The notes: generated from the sequence alone by a model not told the origin. A stretch of DNA of 52,607 nucleotides from JBBQRS01 sp038214535 (GCA_038214535.1 JBBQRS010000018.1:1-52607); one strand, 5' to 3'. Counted from the first letter of the stretch, positions 1-8,820 are shown. A program made the numbers and translations.

Positions 1-945
1 CAGCGCCGGATCCAGGATGTCGGGCCGGTTGGTGGCCGCAATCAGGATCACGTTCGTATCCGTGTCGAAGCCGTCCATCTCCACCAGAATCTGGTTCAGC
101 GTCTGCTCCCGCTCGTCGTGGCTGCCGCCCAACCCCGCCCCACGCTGCCGCCCCACCGCATCAATCTCATCCACGAAGATGATGCACGGCGAGTTGCGCT
201 TGGCCTGCTCGAACAGATCGCGCACCCGGCTCGCACCCACGCCCACGAACATCTCCACGAACTCGCTGCCCGAAATCGAGAAGAACGGTACCCCCGCTTC
301 GCCGCTGATCGCCTTCGCCATCAGCGTCTTGCCCGTGCCCGGTGGCCCGACCAGCAGCACGCCCTTCGGAATCCGCGCGCCCAGCGAGGCGAACTTCTGC
401 GGCTCCTTCAGGAACTCGACGACTTCTTGCAACTCTTGTTTCGACTCGTCTGCCCCGGCTACGTCGTCAAACGTCACCGTGGGCTTGTCGCCGGTGAACA
501 CCCGCGCCTTGCTCTTGCCGAACGACATCGCCTGGCTGTTGGAACCTTGCGCCTGGCGCAAGATCATCAGGAAGAGGCCGCCGATGAGCAGCAACGGCAA
601 CAGCGTGCCGAGGATCGTAAACCAGCCGGTCATATCGCTGGGCGGTGCGACCTTGAGGTCAATTTTCGAGAGCGCCTCAGGCGTCACGCCCATCTGGGTG
701 AGCGCGGTAGTCAGGCTGACGTCCGGCTCTTTATTGGAAACGTAGGCTTGCTTCTGGCCGTCCACCTGCACCTGAAGCTGGTTGCCCATCACGGTGATGG
801 ACGACACCTTGCCCTCGTTAATCATCGTCGCAACCTGGGTCAAATCCATCTCGGGCGGTCGCTCGGTGGACTGGGTCGCGCTGTAAAAAAGGGCGACTAC
901 CGCGACTAAAATCAGCAGGTAGACCAGCCCATTTTTCTTCCACAT
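1..945 (-). CDS. ftsH: ATP-dependent zinc metalloprotease FtsH, N-terminal part (cut by window edge)
   Basis: Membrane-anchored AAA+ protease that extracts and degrades misfolded or short-lived proteins at the cytoplasmic membrane. The 315 visible codons begin MWKKNGLVYLLILVAVVALF, a first membrane segment. A periplasmic/extracytoplasmic domain follows, then a second membrane segment (GWFTILGTLLPLLLIGG, about residues 107-125). The AAA module has Walker A GPPGTGKT, Walker B IIFVDEIDA and the start of the second region of homology (ATNRPDILDPAL). The reading frame runs open to base 1, so the C-terminal AAA part and the HEXXH zinc site lie outside the window. The start ATG is at 945-943. A promoter with an extended -10 lies about 90 bases upstream on the minus strand. 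Confidence 0.96.
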   Translation of the reverse strand, partial: MWKKNGLVYLLILVAVVALFYSATQSTERPPEMDLTQVATMINEGKVSSITVMGNQLQVQVDGQKQAYVSNKEPDVSLTTALTQMGVTPEALSKIDLKVAPPSDMTGWFTILGTLLPLLLIGGLFLMILRQAQGSNSQAMSFGKSKARVFTGDKPTVTFDDVAGADESKQELQEVVEFLKEPQKFASLGARIPKGVLLVGPPGTGKTLMAKAISGEAGVPFFSISGSEFVEMFVGVGASRVRDLFEQAKRNSPCIIFVDEIDAVGRQRGAGLGGSHDEREQTLNQILVEMDGFDTDTNVILIAATNRPDILDPAL

Positions 946-1037
946 AGAAGGGTTCACTCTTTTGCCTCCAGGGGCGGGGCCGGCAAGCCCGCCGCATACC
1001 AGGCCCTACATGCCGACACGTCGCCTACAATAGGGTG

Positions 1038-1046
1038 ATTATAGCA
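1038..1046 (-). promoter_or_regulatory. Candidate ftsH promoter (extended -10)
   Basis: On the minus strand the sequence reads TGCTATAAT, a perfect -10 with an extended TGn element. No convincing -35 is visible. The leader to the ftsH start would be about 85-90 bases. Confidence 0.5.
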
Positions 1047-1170
1047 GACATGGGGATTATCTGCTAGACGGCTGGCTTACAGTTAAGGAGTGATTTCGGG
1101 GTGTGCGCGCCTTAAGAAATCACCGGTGGCACCGTGGCGGCATATGCCTGCCAAAGAAACTACTTACGCT

Positions 1171-1378
1171 GTCATGCTGAGCGGGTCTACCCAACATCGT
1201 TCGTTGCGTTAAGACCCCAGCGAAGCATCTCGCATTGGGAGTTTCTAGGCAGCAGGTTGACCCCTCAACTAACGACGCGTTAAGACTCTAGCGAAGCATC
1301 TCGGGGTGCGTAGCCGAGACCCTTCGTTGGAGTCTTAAGGCAACGAACGTTGAATCGTTAACCCGCTCAGGGTGACAT
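1171..1378. repeat. Inverted-repeat intergenic element, family A, copy 1
   Basis: The element begins GTCATGCTGAGCGGG and ends with the roughly inverted CCCGCTCAGGGTGACA. Inside it carries two copies of AGCGAAGCATCTCG and several short inverted pieces around 'aacgaacgttga'. Related elements lie at 3601-3785 and 45133-45268. It fills most of the gap between divergently transcribed ftsH and galM. Confidence 0.7.
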
Positions 1379-1419
1379 AACGCGACACCGTAAAAGCTCT
1401 GTTAAGAGTTGCGCCGGCT

Positions 1420-1448
1420 TTGACACCGACCGGCGCGGGTGCTATGCT
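1420..1448 (+). promoter_or_regulatory. Strong sigma-70 promoter for galM
   Basis: TTGACA at 1420-1425, a 17-base spacer, and TATGCT at 1443-1448. Transcription should begin near 1455. This gives about 50 bases of leader before the Shine-Dalgarno-like GAAAGGAAG at 1491-1499. Confidence 0.75.
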
Positions 1449-1463
1449 CAGATCTGCCGTATT

Positions 1464-2561
1464 GTGGCGCTTATCACGACTTCTGCGAGCGAAAGGAAGA
1501 CTATCATCAAAAAGCAACGCTATGGTGTCACGGCGGACGGCGTCACCGTGGACGAATACACCCTGCGCAACGCCAACGGGGTAGAGATCAAGATCATCAC
1601 CTACGGCGGGATCATTACCGAGGTAAATGTGCCCGACCGCTATGGTCGGACGGCCAACATCGCGCTCGGGCTCAGCAATCTGCGTGATTACGAAACCAAA
1701 AACGCCTTCTTCGGGGCCATCACGGGTCGCTATGCCAATCGCATCGCCAACAGCAAATTCACGCTGGACGGCGTGGAGTACATCCTGCCTGCCAACACCC
1801 CGCCGCATCACCTGCACGGTGGGATGAAAGGGTTCGACAAGGTGGTCTGGGCGGCGAGAGAACTCGCGGGGCAAGAGGGCGTCGAATTGAGCTATCTGAG
1901 CGCAGACGGCGAGGAAGGCTATCCGGGGACCCTCGACACGAAAGTGACGTACACGCTGGACGACGAGAATCGGTTCAAGATCGTCTACACGGCGACCACC
2001 GACAAGCCAACCATCGTCAACCTCACCAATCATTCCTACTTCAACCTGGCCGGCGAGGGGATGGGCGACATCCACGATCACATCCTGATGCTCAACGCGG
2101 ATACGTTCACGCTGGGCGACGAGGGGCTGATCCCGACCGGCGAGTTCGCGGAGGTGACGGGCACGCCGTTCGATTTCCGCACGCCGAAGGCGATCGCGGC
2201 GGGGCAGCGCTCGAGCCACCCGCAGATCGCCGCGGGGCGCGGGTATGACCACAACTGGGTGTTGAACCGGCCCTCGCCTGATGACACGTCGCTGATCATT
2301 GCCGCGCGGGTGTATGAGCCGGCGTCGGGGCGCACCATGGAAGTGTGGACCACCGAGCCGGGGATCCAGTTCTACGCCGGGAACTTCCTCACGGGGGCGC
2401 AATACGGCCCCGGCGGGCGCGCCTATCGCCAGGGCGACGGCCTCGCGCTGGAGACGCAGCACTACCCCGACTCGCCCAACCACGCGAATTTCCCCTCCAC
2501 CGTGCTCAGGCCGGGCGAAACGTACGAGAGCACGACGATCTTCAAGTTCGGCGCGGACTGA
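1464..2561 (+). CDS. galM: Aldose 1-epimerase (galactose mutarotase)
   Basis: Interconverts the alpha and beta anomers of free aldoses such as galactose or glucose, in the cytoplasm. The protein has the GalM order of motifs: ITYGGIITEVNVPDRYGR, FFGAITGRYANRIANSKF, the TPPHHLHGGMKGFDK histidine motif, TNHSYFNLAGEG and the C-terminal FPSTVLRPGETYES. The length (365 aa) is normal. The start is uncertain. The listed GTG at 1464 lies only about 10 bases after the predicted transcription start and has no ribosome site. A good site (GAAAGGAAG, 1491-1499) instead points to an ATC codon at 1506, where homologues normally start (M-KKQRYG-like). It is followed four bases later by the aldolase gene, forming a two-gene sugar operon. 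Confidence 0.93.
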   Translation: MALITTSASERKTIIKKQRYGVTADGVTVDEYTLRNANGVEIKIITYGGIITEVNVPDRYGRTANIALGLSNLRDYETKNAFFGAITGRYANRIANSKFTLDGVEYILPANTPPHHLHGGMKGFDKVVWAARELAGQEGVELSYLSADGEEGYPGTLDTKVTYTLDDENRFKIVYTATTDKPTIVNLTNHSYFNLAGEGMGDIHDHILMLNADTFTLGDEGLIPTGEFAEVTGTPFDFRTPKAIAAGQRSSHPQIAAGRGYDHNWVLNRPSPDDTSLIIAARVYEPASGRTMEVWTTEPGIQFYAGNFLTGAQYGPGGRAYRQGDGLALETQHYPDSPNHANFPSTVLRPGETYESTTIFKFGAD

Positions 2562-2565
2562 CGCA

Positions 2566-3477
2566 ATGAGCACACATCCTTCACCCGACGTGATCCGCCG
2601 CGCGGCCGAACTGCACATGGCGCTGCCCGCGTTCAATATCCCCTACCTGCCGATGATGGAACCGGTCACGCAGGCCATCGTGGATCAGGATTGCATGGCG
2701 CTGATCGCCACAGCCCGCCTGGAATGGTATAAGTTCGGCGCAAAGAGTCTGGCCGCGGTGGCAGAGGAATATTTCAAGTGGGAACGACCGGGCTACACCT
2801 GGCTGCACCTCGATCACGTCCCCGTGATTGACGAGGACAACCTGGAGGTAGACTATCTGCCGGTGATCCAGGAAGCGATTGACGCCGGGTATCAATCGGT
2901 GATGGTGGACGGCTCGCGCCTGACGCTGGACGACAACATCGAGGCCACGCGGCGGGTCGTCGAGATTGCGCACGCGGCGAACGTGCCGTGTGAAGCCGAG
3001 CTGGGCGCGGTGCTGGGCCACGAATCCGGCCCGCTGCCGCCTTATGAGGAGCTGTTCGCCTCGGGCAAGGGGTTCACCGACGTGGAAGAGGCGCGCCGGT
3101 TTGCCGCGGAGACGGGGTGTGACTGGCTCTCGGTCGCCATCGGGAACATTCATGGGGCGATTTCGGGCGCGGCGCGCGACCAGAAGAAGCCCGAAGCGCG
3201 ATTACAGGTGCAGCATCTGGAGTTACTTGGCGAAGCCACGGGTTTGCCGCTGGTGTTGCATGGCGGGTCGTCGGTGAAGCAGGAGTACCTGCTGGAGGCG
3301 ATCAAGCGCGGCATCGCAAAGGTTAACATCGGCACGGAAATCCGCCAGGCGTACGAGACGGTCATGCGGGAAAGCGATGACGTGGCCCTCGCGCAACACG
3401 CCGTCTATGACCGGACGTGCTGGTTGCTGCGCGATTACTTCGGCATCGCCGGGACGCGCGCCCTGTTCTTCCCCTGA
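2566..3477 (+). CDS. Class II fructose/tagatose-bisphosphate aldolase family protein
   Basis: Zinc-dependent class II aldolase fold that cleaves a ketose bisphosphate to dihydroxyacetone phosphate and an aldehyde; the exact sugar is not decidable here. Visible family features in the 303 residues: LPAFNIPYLPMM at the start, the metal/catalytic WLHLDHVP motif, CEAELGAVLGHE, GNIHGAISG, LPLVLHGGSS and KVNIGTEIRQAY. Start ATG at 2566, four bases after the epimerase stop, indicates cotranscription and a shared sugar-use role. The family members closest in style are KbaY/GatY/FbaA-like; I assign no symbol. Confidence 0.9.
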   Translation: MSTHPSPDVIRRAAELHMALPAFNIPYLPMMEPVTQAIVDQDCMALIATARLEWYKFGAKSLAAVAEEYFKWERPGYTWLHLDHVPVIDEDNLEVDYLPVIQEAIDAGYQSVMVDGSRLTLDDNIEATRRVVEIAHAANVPCEAELGAVLGHESGPLPPYEELFASGKGFTDVEEARRFAAETGCDWLSVAIGNIHGAISGAARDQKKPEARLQVQHLELLGEATGLPLVLHGGSSVKQEYLLEAIKRGIAKVNIGTEIRQAYETVMRESDDVALAQHAVYDRTCWLLRDYFGIAGTRALFFP

Positions 3478-3489
3478 GGTCACAGCCTT

Positions 3490-3590
3490 TCTTCACCCTG
3501 CGGAGTGCGCATCCTCTCTTCACCCTGCGGAGTGCGCATCCTCAGATGCGTACCCATGCAGACGCGCATCTGAGGATGCGCACTCCGCAC
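3490..3590. repeat. Palindromic intergenic element, family C, copy 1
   Basis: The unit CACCCTGCGGAGTGCGCATC occurs twice in tandem. It is followed by a 24-base perfect inverted repeat, with arms 3527-3550 and 3565-3588 and a 14-base loop. Relatives at 8821-8896, 18994-19037 and 21565-21598 share the core GCGCATCCTCAGATGCGCA. Confidence 0.8.
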
Positions 3591-3600
3591 GAAACGATAT

Positions 3601-3785
3601 TGTCATTCTGAGTAGTCGGTAAAGGTAGTTTTTGTGCTGTCGCCCTGAGCGGGTTAACCCCTCAAAGTTCGCGACGGTTGGGCTCTAGCGAAGGGTCTCG
3701 GCCTCGCCAACGCGAGATTCCCGTTAGGGACTGGCGTCACGCCGTAACGAGCGTCTTAAGGTTGACCCGCTCACGGTACCGAGAT
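3601..3785. repeat. Inverted-repeat intergenic element, family A, copy 2
   Basis: It contains the family ends CCCTGAGCGGGTTAACCC and GACCCGCTCACGGTACC, with AGCGAAGGGTCTCG inside. It occupies the gap between the convergent aldolase and MobA-fusion genes. Nothing coding is visible between 3478 and 3795. Confidence 0.65.
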
Positions 3786-3795
3786 AAAAAACAGC

Positions 3796-5169
3796 CTAAC
3801 AGAACACTGAGTTACCCGCGGCGGCGGCGCGGCGGTAGTCTTCGGGGGTGTCTATGTCCTGGATCACCTCAGGCGTGGAACAATCCAGCCAGGCGATCTC
3901 GGCCTCATGTGCGGCGATGATCGGGCGGCCCCCCACGTCGCCGCGCAGAGCCGCGAACTCCTCGAAGGTGGCGCGGTCGAACAGCACGGGCGCGCCGCGC
4001 CGGCCCGCATAGCGCGGGGCGACCACCGGGGCCAGCGTCTCCCGATGCCGTTCCACCAGCGCCGACAACAATGCCGGCGTCACGCCCGGCTGATCGGCCG
4101 GCATGAAGATTGCCGCGCCCAGGTTCGGTTCGGCGGCCAGCAGCGCCGCAAGACCGGTTTGCACGCTGCGGCTCTGTCCGGCGGCCCAGTCGGGCGCATA
4201 GGCCACCCGCACCCCCTGACCTGCCACGGCCGCGGCGACCTCGTCCGCGCCGGCGCCTGTGGTGACCACTGTGCAGCAGACATCGGCGCAACTGGCTGCT
4301 TGCGCAGCCGCGTGGGCGACCAGCGGCCGGCCGCGCCACGGCGCAAGCTGTTTGAGCGCGCCGAACCGTTTTGCACCCCCGCCCGCCAACACGACCACGC
4401 CCACACGTAACCAAACTTCGCTTATAGGCTCCGGCGACTCCAGCGCGCCGATAATCACGCTATCCACCGCCGATTGGGCGAGCAGACTACGCGCAATCGC
4501 GCGCCCCAATTCCAGCCTCGCCGCGTCATCGGCCTTATTGAGGAAGAGCACAAGCCGCGCGCCCGCGGGCAGACCCTTTGCGCCGCCGTCGGGGTGTGCA
4601 AGTACGGTCGCGACCATGCCGGGCGTGACGACTGCCCCCTCGTCCGCGCCGGTGAGTCCTGCGACGAGCATCGGGCGGTGAACATATTCGGGTACCAATG
4701 GCTTGCCGATGATGTCGAGCCCGGCCATCGGGATGAGCAGCGTCGTCGCGCCGGAGACCACCGGTTCGTGCGCCGCAGGGGCCTTGAAGGGCAGCCGCCG
4801 CGAGCCGTCCCCCTCGACGATCACCGCATCAACGAAGCCGCTCGCGGCAATGTGGTTGACCTGTTCCGCCGCGATCCCGTTCACCTTATCCGGCTCGTCA
4901 GCCACATCACCGACCACCAGGACGTGACCGTGCGCGGCCAGTAATGCGGCCAGCCCGGCGTCGGGCGCTTGACCACCGTGCAGCGCCAACGTGGCTGGCG
5001 CATGCGCCATCTGACCAGCAAAGATGCGTGTGGTCATGGTGGTCACCACGCGCCAACCCGCGCACGTCAATTCGGTCGCGAGGGCGAACATCAAGGTGGT
5101 CTTGCCGCCGCCGCCGACCAGGGTGACCACATCGCCGCGGTGGACGCGCAGCCCGTGCATCAGGCGCAT
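3796..5169 (-). CDS. Selenium-dependent hydroxylase accessory YqeC fused to MobA-like nucleotidyltransferase
   Basis: A two-domain protein of 457 residues. Residues about 1-255 match the YqeC family: a P-loop VGGGGKTTLM near residue 18, a TTTRI-like segment, VIVEGDGSRRLPFKAP and LVLFLNKAD. From about residue 262 a MobA/MocA-type domain begins (VVLAGGGAKRFG, LKQLAPWRGRPLV) and carries FMPADQPGVT and DIDTPEDY. MobA-like proteins transfer CMP or GMP to molybdopterin. YqeC is linked genetically to labile-selenium molybdenum hydroxylases. The start ATG at 5169 overlaps the yqeB stop, and a second in-frame ATG at 5160 forms TGATG. The fusion puts cofactor nucleotide attachment and the selenium accessory factor in one chain. 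No hydroxylase structural genes are in the window. Confidence 0.88.
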   Translation of the reverse strand: MRLMHGLRVHRGDVVTLVGGGGKTTLMFALATELTCAGWRVVTTMTTRIFAGQMAHAPATLALHGGQAPDAGLAALLAAHGHVLVVGDVADEPDKVNGIAAEQVNHIAASGFVDAVIVEGDGSRRLPFKAPAAHEPVVSGATTLLIPMAGLDIIGKPLVPEYVHRPMLVAGLTGADEGAVVTPGMVATVLAHPDGGAKGLPAGARLVLFLNKADDAARLELGRAIARSLLAQSAVDSVIIGALESPEPISEVWLRVGVVVLAGGGAKRFGALKQLAPWRGRPLVAHAAAQAASCADVCCTVVTTGAGADEVAAAVAGQGVRVAYAPDWAAGQSRSVQTGLAALLAAEPNLGAAIFMPADQPGVTPALLSALVERHRETLAPVVAPRYAGRRGAPVLFDRATFEEFAALRGDVGGRPIIAAHEAEIAWLDCSTPEVIQDIDTPEDYRRAAAAGNSVFC

Positions 5170-5996
5170 CGGTTGCGCCCCGCCTGCGCAGACAGGATCG
5201 CCTCTAACACGCCGCCGGCGACCGCCAGCGACTTGTCGGAGATGGTGAAGCAGTGTTGCACCGTGGCGCGCGCGTCCAGATCGCCAATCTTGAGTCCAGC
5301 CGTGACGGTCAGGCCATCGTGAATCAGCCCGCGCAACACGCCGGAGAACGCCGCGCGCACCGGCTCGCTGCCCACCGTGGCAATCAGGTCGCCCGCGCCC
5401 AACCGGTCGCCGATGCGCGCGTTCGCCCGAAGGACGCCTGCGCCCGGCGCGCGCAAGGCGCGCTCCTCTCCCCGGCCTCCGATCTCCGCGGGGGTTCCGG
5501 TGTCCGCTTCCGCGAGGCCTTCCCAGATCACGCGGCCCAGAAAGTGCCCGCGGTTGGTCTCGATCACGGCATGGCAATCCGCGCCGGCGGTGAAGCCGGG
5601 GCCGAGAGCAATCACCAGCGGCGCATCATTCCGCCGTGTGCCGGTGTTGCGCTTCGCCATGACGCCGTCAACGAGGACGCGCGGCTCTAACACGACGCGA
5701 CATTGTCCGTCCGGGTCCACCAGCACCGGAATGCTGCCCGCGGCGATCAATGCGCGGGCAGCGTCTGCGTCCGGCGCAAGGTAGGCGGTGATCTCCTCGA
5801 CCCGCGCTTCCCCGGCATAGACGGCTTCCCCAAAGCAGACGGCGCGGCGCACCATGAGGGGCTGCGGCAATTCGGTCATCACCACCGGGAACCCGCTGCG
5901 ATGCAGCCGCGCCGCGACGCCGCTCGCCAGATCGCCCGCGCCGCGGATCAACACGAGGCCATCCGTCACACCCTGTCCGGCATTCCGCTCATTCAT
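5160..5996 (-). CDS. yqeB: Selenium-dependent molybdenum hydroxylase maturation protein YqeB
   Basis: The YqeB/EF2563 family accompanies selenium-dependent molybdenum hydroxylases such as xanthine dehydrogenases; the biochemical step is not established. The 278 residues show the N-terminal LIRGAGDLASGVAARLHRSG nucleotide-binding-like motif, then MTELPQPLMVRRAVCFGEAV and VIALGPGFTAGADCHAVIETNRGH in separate blocks, which are typical of the family. The start ATG shares an ATGA with the stop of the RNA methyltransferase upstream, and its own end overlaps the YqeC-MobA start. The three genes are therefore translationally coupled. Confidence 0.88.
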   Translation of the reverse strand: MNERNAGQGVTDGLVLIRGAGDLASGVAARLHRSGFPVVMTELPQPLMVRRAVCFGEAVYAGEARVEEITAYLAPDADAARALIAAGSIPVLVDPDGQCRVVLEPRVLVDGVMAKRNTGTRRNDAPLVIALGPGFTAGADCHAVIETNRGHFLGRVIWEGLAEADTGTPAEIGGRGEERALRAPGAGVLRANARIGDRLGAGDLIATVGSEPVRAAFSGVLRGLIHDGLTVTAGLKIGDLDARATVQHCFTISDKSLAVAGGVLEAILSAQAGRNRCA

Positions 5997-7426
5997 GGGC
6001 GACGCAATCCCTTCGGAAGGTGACTCTTAAGCATATCGTTCACGCGCTTACCCCAGCCTACCGGGTAGCCGCCCACCGTGACCAACGTCCAGCCCGGCGC
6101 GCCGGGATCGCGGAACCCCTCGCCGCGCAGATAGGCCGCCAGGCGTGGATCATCGGGGGTCAGATCACGCGACTGCCGGGCTTCGGCGGGGGTCAGGCCA
6201 AGGGCCAGCGCGTGCGACGGCTCGAAGCGGCCGGTCTTGACCACGCCCAGCCACCAGCCGGGGTGGATCACGCGCAGGCCGTCGAGGGGCGGCGCGCCTT
6301 CGGGCAGCGCATACAGGTACGCGCCTTCCAACTTCAAGCGATCTGCGCCGGGCGCGCCGGTCAGGTGCGCATCGCAAAATTCGCGATAGTATGCCGTCGC
6401 CGCGTGGGCGGCGTCCGCCGGAGCGTGCGCCCGATGGCGTCCGTCCACAAATTTTGTTTCGGGGCCACCGGAGTTTCGCAACACGGCGATGAAATGTCCC
6501 TCGCCCGGACCGATGTGCGGCCAGAGCCTTTTTGCATTACATAACGCATTACCTTGCGTATCCGGCGCCCATTCGGGCCGCCCCGGCGTGAGGCCCGGCA
6601 GGTCGGCTGTAGCAACCAGTTCGTAGTCGGGATGATCGGCCAGAAAACGCGCGATCACCGCTTCATCCTCTTCCGGCGCGAAGGTGCAGGTGGAATAGAC
6701 CAATATTCCGCCCGGACGGACCAACCGGTGCGCCTGCGCCAGCAACGCGTCCTGCCGGCGCGCGCAACCCTCCACCAGCGCGCCGCTCCACTCAGCACGC
6801 GCCGCGGGGGTCTTGCGGAAGAGGCCCTCACCGGAGCACGGCGCATCGAGCAGCACGCGGTCGAAATAGCCGGGCAACCGTTCGGCCAGACGCTCCGGCT
6901 CTTCATTCAGGATCATCGCATTGCGAACGCCCCACCGCTCCAGGTTGCCCGCGAGATCCCACGCGCGTTTCGGATGCACCTCGTTCGCCACGAGCAAGCC
7001 CCGCCCCGCCAGCCGCGCGGCGATGTGGGTGGCTTTGCCGCCGGGGGCCGCCGCCAGATCGAGGATGCGCTCGCCGGGCTGCGGGTCGAGCAGGGGGACG
7101 ACGGCCATCGCCGAGGGGTCTTGCAGATAGTAGAGCCCGGCGGCATGGTAGGGATGCACGCCGGGGCGATCTTCATCGGAGATGAGGAAGGCTTCGGGAG
7201 CAAGACCGGTCGGTTCGAGCGCAAACGGTGAGATGGCCGTGAACTGTTCGGGTGTCACTTTCAGGGTGTTGACGCGCAGGCCCGATTGCGCCGGATGATC
7301 ATACACGGCGCGGAACGCCGGGTATTCTGCGCCGAGCAGCCGCGCCATACGGGCCAGATAGTCGGGCGGCAACGCGGGATCGGCGTCGGCGCGACGCGCA
7401 GGAGGCTGCTTACGGTTGCGCGCCAT
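5993..7426 (-). CDS. NOL1/NOP2/Sun-family RNA (cytosine-5) methyltransferase, RsmF-like
   Basis: Predicted S-adenosylmethionine-dependent m5C methyltransferase acting on ribosomal or transfer RNA. The 477 residues contain the N-terminal RNA-binding segment (LRVNTLK), the SAM-binding DLAAAPGGKATHIAARL, the catalytic PCSGEG cysteine motif and the second catalytic cysteine in VYSTCTFAPEEDE. A C-terminal RsmF-like region includes a PUA-type stretch (LDGLRVIHPGWWLGVVK). A GTG precedes the chosen ATG at 7426 by one codon. The start lies 12 bases after the lipoprotein stop, and the end overlaps yqeB by four bases, so all four minus-strand genes look like one operon. Substrate identity cannot be told from sequence. 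Confidence 0.9.
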   Translation of the reverse strand: MARNRKQPPARRADADPALPPDYLARMARLLGAEYPAFRAVYDHPAQSGLRVNTLKVTPEQFTAISPFALEPTGLAPEAFLISDEDRPGVHPYHAAGLYYLQDPSAMAVVPLLDPQPGERILDLAAAPGGKATHIAARLAGRGLLVANEVHPKRAWDLAGNLERWGVRNAMILNEEPERLAERLPGYFDRVLLDAPCSGEGLFRKTPAARAEWSGALVEGCARRQDALLAQAHRLVRPGGILVYSTCTFAPEEDEAVIARFLADHPDYELVATADLPGLTPGRPEWAPDTQGNALCNAKRLWPHIGPGEGHFIAVLRNSGGPETKFVDGRHRAHAPADAAHAATAYYREFCDAHLTGAPGADRLKLEGAYLYALPEGAPPLDGLRVIHPGWWLGVVKTGRFEPSHALALGLTPAEARQSRDLTPDDPRLAAYLRGEGFRDPGAPGWTLVTVGGYPVGWGKRVNDMLKSHLPKGLRRP

Positions 7427-7438
7427 CACCGCCGCCTT

Positions 7439-8713
7439 TCATCGCAACCCGGCCACGTAGGCCTGGAACACCTCGCCGAGCGGGGTCACTTCGTGCGTTT
7501 CGGGGTTGAAGAGGTTCGACGTGGGATAGCGCGAATCGCCCACGCTGAACCAGCAGAACGCCTGCACCAGCCGGTTATCATCGGCGGGATAACCCAACTC
7601 CGCATCGGTCGCCGTCAGGAGATCGTCGAAGGTCTCTACCATGAACCCGCTGACCAGATCGGGCGGGAAGCCGTAGCTCTCCGGCATCAGGATGCCGTAT
7701 TCGCTCACCAACAGCGGCTTGTCTCGGAAGCCTTTCCCGGCCATCCAGCGCCGGAAATCTACGATCTGTTGGCGGAAGATCACCATGTCGGCGTGATCTG
7801 CGATCTCATACAGCGTGCCCGCGTTCACATCATCCATGCCGGGGGGGATGTCCACACCCCAGGAGTCGCGTTCCTCGCGCAGGATGAACGCGTGGATGTT
7901 CCACACGTCAACGGGCATCGGTTCGCCGTACTGGTCTTCATAGGCGGCAAGGATCCGTTCGATATACTCGATGCGCAACGGCGTCGGCTGGCTGATCCCG
8001 CCAATCGCGACCTGCGCGGTCGGGTCGGCCTCTTTAATCGCCTTGTACAATGGCCCATAGATCGCCGCGTATTGTTCGGGGGTGGCGTTGCCCTGCCACT
8101 TCACGTCCGGCTCGTTGCCGATCAGCCAGAGCGAACCGGGGTTACCCTGCACGGCGATCAGGATCTGCGGCAGATCGGGCTTATAAAGATCCCCGTTGAT
8201 GTAGACCATCTGGACGAAACGGATGTCGCCCGGCAGTTCAGGCGCCTGCTTGACCTGCCAGGCCAGATACCAACCGGGCAGCCCGTCGCCCCAGTCGAAA
8301 TCTGTCAGCGCGCCGCCCATCGCCAGGCCGACGCCGATACGGGTGTAACCGTCTGCGGGAATACTGCGCGGCGATGCGTCCGGCGTGACCGGCGTGACCG
8401 GCGCGGTGGCAGTGACCGTGGGCGTGACCGGCGCGGTCGCGGTGACCGTGGGCGTGATCGTCGCCGTCGCGCCGGCGGACGGGGTCAGCGTGGGCGCAGC
8501 CGTCGCGGTCGCTGTCGCCGTGGGCAAAGGCGTCGGCACGAGCGGTTCGGGCGTGAGCGTGAAGGTTGCCGTTGGCGTGGGGGTGACGGTCGGCGCGGGC
8601 GTGGCGGTCAGGGGCGGCAAAGTGGTGCAGCCGGCCAGCAGGATGACCGCGGTCAGCGTCACAACCCTTAAAGCGCCCTTTAGAATTTCGGGTTTGTGTT
8701 TGTGTGTAGGCAA
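7439..8713 (-). CDS. Secreted lipoprotein with Thr/Pro-Val linker and TIM-barrel glycoside-hydrolase-like domain
   Basis: The TTG start at 8713 has AGGAG eight bases upstream. A lipoprotein signal (VTLTAVILLAGC, lipobox LAGC) is followed by about 85 residues of Thr/Pro/Ala/Val-rich linker. The 300-residue domain that follows carries LWLIGNEPD and, near the C-terminus, LLVSEYGIL. These are placed like the acid/base and nucleophile glutamates of clan GH-A hydrolases. The protein is therefore expected at the outer face of the membrane, acting on a polysaccharide or glycoside not identifiable here. It precedes the RNA methyltransferase by 12 bases. The linker is encoded by imperfect tandem DNA repeats. 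Confidence 0.75.
   Translation of the reverse strand: MPTHKHKPEILKGALRVVTLTAVILLAGCTTLPPLTATPAPTVTPTPTATFTLTPEPLVPTPLPTATATATAAPTLTPSAGATATITPTVTATAPVTPTVTATAPVTPVTPDASPRSIPADGYTRIGVGLAMGGALTDFDWGDGLPGWYLAWQVKQAPELPGDIRFVQMVYINGDLYKPDLPQILIAVQGNPGSLWLIGNEPDVKWQGNATPEQYAAIYGPLYKAIKEADPTAQVAIGGISQPTPLRIEYIERILAAYEDQYGEPMPVDVWNIHAFILREERDSWGVDIPPGMDDVNAGTLYEIADHADMVIFRQQIVDFRRWMAGKGFRDKPLLVSEYGILMPESYGFPPDLVSGFMVETFDDLLTATDAELGYPADDNRLVQAFCWFSVGDSRYPTSNLFNPETHEVTPLGEVFQAYVAGLR
8380..8610. repeat. Imperfect tandem repeats encoding the lipoprotein linker
   Basis: Units related to GTGACCGTGGGCGTGACCGG and GCGGTCGCGGTGACCGTGGG recur across the stretch. On the minus strand they encode TATAPVTPTV-type repeats. 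Such low-complexity DNA can change copy number by slippage. Confidence 0.65.
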
Positions 8714-8820
8714 GCGATATTCTCCTGACCTCTCGCATTATAGAGACTCGGGATAAGGGTGTCAATCGGGGGCGCAAAACGTCCATCCGCGAAATCAGCA
8801 TCTTCAGGCGCGTCACATCA

